Source: Chlorobium sp. (GTDB taxonomy: Bacteria; Bacteroidota; Chlorobiia; Chlorobiales; Chlorobiaceae). From it: a DNA stretch of 6,339 nucleotides. A model generated the notes under the pieces. It ran no database searches and was not told where the DNA came from. It was given only the letters and a program-made list of their open reading frames with translations. This document shows, one piece after another, positions 4,888-6,339 of the stretch. Position 1 is the first letter of the stretch; every line of letters starts with the position of its first letter. The translations under genes and the position numbers were made by a program. The stretch spans positions 1-6,339 of the forward strand of contig JANQGE010000014.1 in NCBI GenBank assembly GCA_028277485.1, written 5' to 3'.

Positions 4888-5325
4888 ATGGAAAAAAAAC
4901 AAAAAGTGCTCTTCCTTTGTACCGGCAACGCCGCACGAAGCCAGATGGCAGAGGGATTTTTGCACGCGATGGCCGGCGACAGGTTCGAACCCCTCAGCGC
5001 CGGTATGGAGGCCAGGGATTCAATCCACCCCATGGCAGTTCAGGTAATGCGTGAAGCAGGTATCGATATAAGCCTTCAACAGCCTAAAGGCCTGGAAAAA
5101 TACCTCGGCAAGGAATTCATCCATCATTTAGTCGTGGTTTGCAATAAAGCACACCAATCCTGCCCGAGAATCTGGCCCGGGCTTCTCAGCCAGGAAAACC
5201 GTTTCTACTGGCCGTTTGACGATCCGGCAGAAGCACAGGGAACGGAGGAGGAAAAACTCGGTGTTTTCAGACGGGTTCGCGACGAAATCAGGGACAAACT
5301 TGCCGAATGGCTCAAGGAGCATTAG
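4888..5325 (+). CDS. arsC: Arsenate reductase, thioredoxin-coupled (LMW phosphatase fold)
   Basis: This 145-residue cytoplasmic enzyme reduces arsenate to arsenite. The low-molecular-weight phosphatase P-loop CX5RS is complete: Cys11 in LCTGNAARSQMAEG, Arg17 and Ser18. The redox relay cysteines Cys85 and Cys92 (VVCNKAHQSCP) have the same seven-residue spacing as Cys82 and Cys89 of the Staphylococcus ArsC. The general-acid aspartate is in WPFDDP (Asp112), followed by the usual FRRVRDEIRDKL helix. All three cysteines point to the thioredoxin-recycled class, not the glutaredoxin class. AAGGA (4877-4881) lies six nt before the ATG. It is divergent from arsR and convergent with the downstream dehydrogenase. 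The enzyme looks complete and functional. Confidence 0.93.
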   Translation: MEKKQKVLFLCTGNAARSQMAEGFLHAMAGDRFEPLSAGMEARDSIHPMAVQVMREAGIDISLQQPKGLEKYLGKEFIHHLVVVCNKAHQSCPRIWPGLLSQENRFYWPFDDPAEAQGTEEEKLGVFRRVRDEIRDKLAEWLKEH

Positions 5326-5338
5326 GAACGCTAACAGC

Positions 5339-5367
5339 GCCGGTTCAGCAAAAGCAAGCTGGCCGGC
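5339..5367. terminator. Possible hairpin between convergent arsC and SDR genes
   Basis: GCCGG (5339-5343) can pair with CCGGC (5363-5367), and inside it CAGC (5346-5349) with GCTG (5358-5361), leaving an 8-nt loop. No T tract follows on either strand, so a role as a shared terminator is only tentative. Confidence 0.25.
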
Positions 5368-5376
5368 AGGGCTTGT

Positions 5377-6090
5377 TCACAACTTATGGTAAAGCGGTTC
5401 AGGAAGCACCTTCAGCAGCCAGCCGACCAGTCTCCAGCGTCGGGTAATATAGACATGCGAGCGCCTGCGCTCCAGCGCCTTGAAAATCTGCCGTGCCGCT
5501 TTTTCCGGGGAGGCCACCCAAAACAACCTGTCTCCCTGAGCCATTGCCGTATCGACGAAGCCGGGCTGAATATCGGTAACATACACAGGCAGCCCTCTTT
5601 TTGCGGCAAGATAACGAATACCCTGCAGGTAATTGGATACAAACGCCTTTGATGCGTTATATACCGGCGACGCTCCTCCCCTGATAGCCGCGATCGACGA
5701 AACTCCGGCAAGATGACCATACCCCTGCTCCATAAAGATCCTGAACGCTGCATGCGCAATCGCGGCAAAACCTTCAACATTGACCGCTATGGTCTCCCGT
5801 TCTTTCTCCCATGGGAGTGATGGATCGATGTATCCTATACCGGCTGTAATAACAACCAGATCAACGCCTCCGGCCGCTGATACCAGGCTTTCGAACCGAA
5901 GCCTTGCCGTTGGGGTATCCGCCACATCCATTTCCTGAATAATAACCTCAGTCGGCAAGGTCTCCTGCAACTCCTCAAGCAAGGCTTTTCTTCTCCCGGC
6001 TGCCCCGATTACCCAACCATCTTCAGCATAACATTCCGCAAGCGCTTTACCGATACCTGTCGTTGCACCTACGATTATGACAGTCTTCAT
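5377..6090 (-). CDS. Short-chain dehydrogenase/reductase (SDR)
   Basis: This 237-residue classical-type SDR has a Rossmann-fold NAD(P)-binding motif GATTGIG (8-14), and AAGRR (30-34), with basic residues after the second strand, which favours NADPH. DVAD (55-58) contacts the adenine, and TAG (82-84) stands where NAG is usual. Asn104, Ser131 or Ser132, Tyr144 and Lys148 (YNASK) form the catalytic tetrad, and PGFVDT (176-181) follows. The last 30 or so residues (VYITRRWRLVGWLLKVLPEP) are basic and hydrophobic, suggesting membrane association. The substrate cannot be told from sequence. No clear Shine-Dalgarno precedes the ATG at 6090. The gene follows the rRNA operon terminator in the same direction and converges on arsC; a link with arsenic resistance is not evident. 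Confidence 0.9.
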   Translation of the reverse strand: MKTVIIVGATTGIGKALAECYAEDGWVIGAAGRRKALLEELQETLPTEVIIQEMDVADTPTARLRFESLVSAAGGVDLVVITAGIGYIDPSLPWEKERETIAVNVEGFAAIAHAAFRIFMEQGYGHLAGVSSIAAIRGGASPVYNASKAFVSNYLQGIRYLAAKRGLPVYVTDIQPGFVDTAMAQGDRLFWVASPEKAARQIFKALERRRSHVYITRRWRLVGWLLKVLPEPLYHKL

Positions 6091-6244
6091 GTAGAGTTTT
6101 CACTTAATAGGTTGCTGTCTTGCATAACGGCTTTATTGCCGGACATTCACGTGTAAGGCATTTCAAGATACATTGCATCGAAACAGCGTATTCCATCAGC
6201 AATATAGGAAATAAGTACCGGGTCCGGGGGCGAAAAGAGAAGCA

Positions 6245-6275
6245 AAAAGCCCGTCTCTCACTCAGACGGGCTTTT
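6245..6275 (-). terminator. Intrinsic terminator of the rRNA operon
   Basis: A perfect 12-bp inverted repeat AAAAGCCCGTCT (6245-6256) and AGACGGGCTTTT (6264-6275) with a 7-nt loop. Read on the minus strand the GC-rich stem is followed by five Ts, directly downstream of the 5S rRNA gene. The A/T flanks are symmetric, so it might also stop plus-strand transcription. Confidence 0.9.
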
Positions 6276-6299
6276 GTGTTGTGGTGTAGTGAAAAAAAC

Positions 6300-6339
6300 T
6301 CGGCGACGACCTACTCTCCCGCTGTTACGCAGTACCATC
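6300..6339 (-). rRNA. rrf: 5S rRNA, 3' end (partial)
   Basis: The reverse complement reads GATGGTACTGCGTAACAGCG followed by GGAGAGTAGGTCGTCGCCGA. This is the domain with the conserved GATGGTA, the GGGAGAGTAGG of loop E/helix IV, and the 3' strand of helix I of bacterial 5S rRNA. Only the last 40 or so nt lie in the window; the rest, and presumably 23S and 16S, lie beyond the right edge. The exact 3' end near 6300 is estimated. Confidence 0.88.

Overview
The window looks like chromosomal DNA of a green sulfur bacterium (Chlorobiaceae, Chlorobium-like). This rests on the style of the genes, the Chlorobium-like 3' end of a 5S rRNA gene at the right edge, and GGGCACCTCT-ended repeats that I associate with these genomes. 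The phylum is an inference, not proven by the sequence.

Left part (1-2660) is an accessory, partly decayed region. It opens with an uncertain Cys/Gly-rich small ORF (105-356), followed by the 3' end of an IS630-type element on the minus strand (about 397-635). Next comes an intact type VII toxin-antitoxin pair, MntA-HepT (706-1336), whose reading frames overlap by 14 nt. On the minus strand, read right to left, there is an N-terminal stub of a GNAT-like acetyltransferase (2520-2428), a complete DUF7000-type hypothetical protein (2424-1939), a 20-codon ORF with a good ribosome binding site (1923-1861), and the C-terminal winged-helix piece of an AlbA_2/RecG-like regulator (1895-1494).

Middle part (2665-5325) is a metalloid resistance locus. 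On the minus strand the order is arsR, a 78-residue CXXC redox protein, and a DUF318/ArsP-type permease. A thioredoxin-coupled arsenate reductase, arsC, runs divergently on the plus strand. A perfect 16-bp palindrome (4691-4706) lies in front of arsR and a 13/16 copy (4276-4291) lies in front of the redox gene, so ArsR probably controls both units. Inferred scheme: arsenate is reduced by ArsC, the three-cysteine relay is recycled by a thioredoxin-type protein (possibly the small CXXC protein), and an As(III) species leaves through the permease. No Acr3 or ArsB is present in the window.

The locus is laced with non-coding repeats sharing AGAGGTGCCC/GGGCACCTCT ends: a 110-bp long-hairpin element after the permease stop, a 138-bp element with perfect 13-bp terminal inverted repeats between the redox and permease genes, and a solo end in the redox gene leader.

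Right part (5326-6339) holds a short-chain dehydrogenase on the minus strand (convergent with arsC), a strong intrinsic terminator, and the 3' end of a 5S rRNA gene on the minus strand, i.e. the tail of an rRNA operon.
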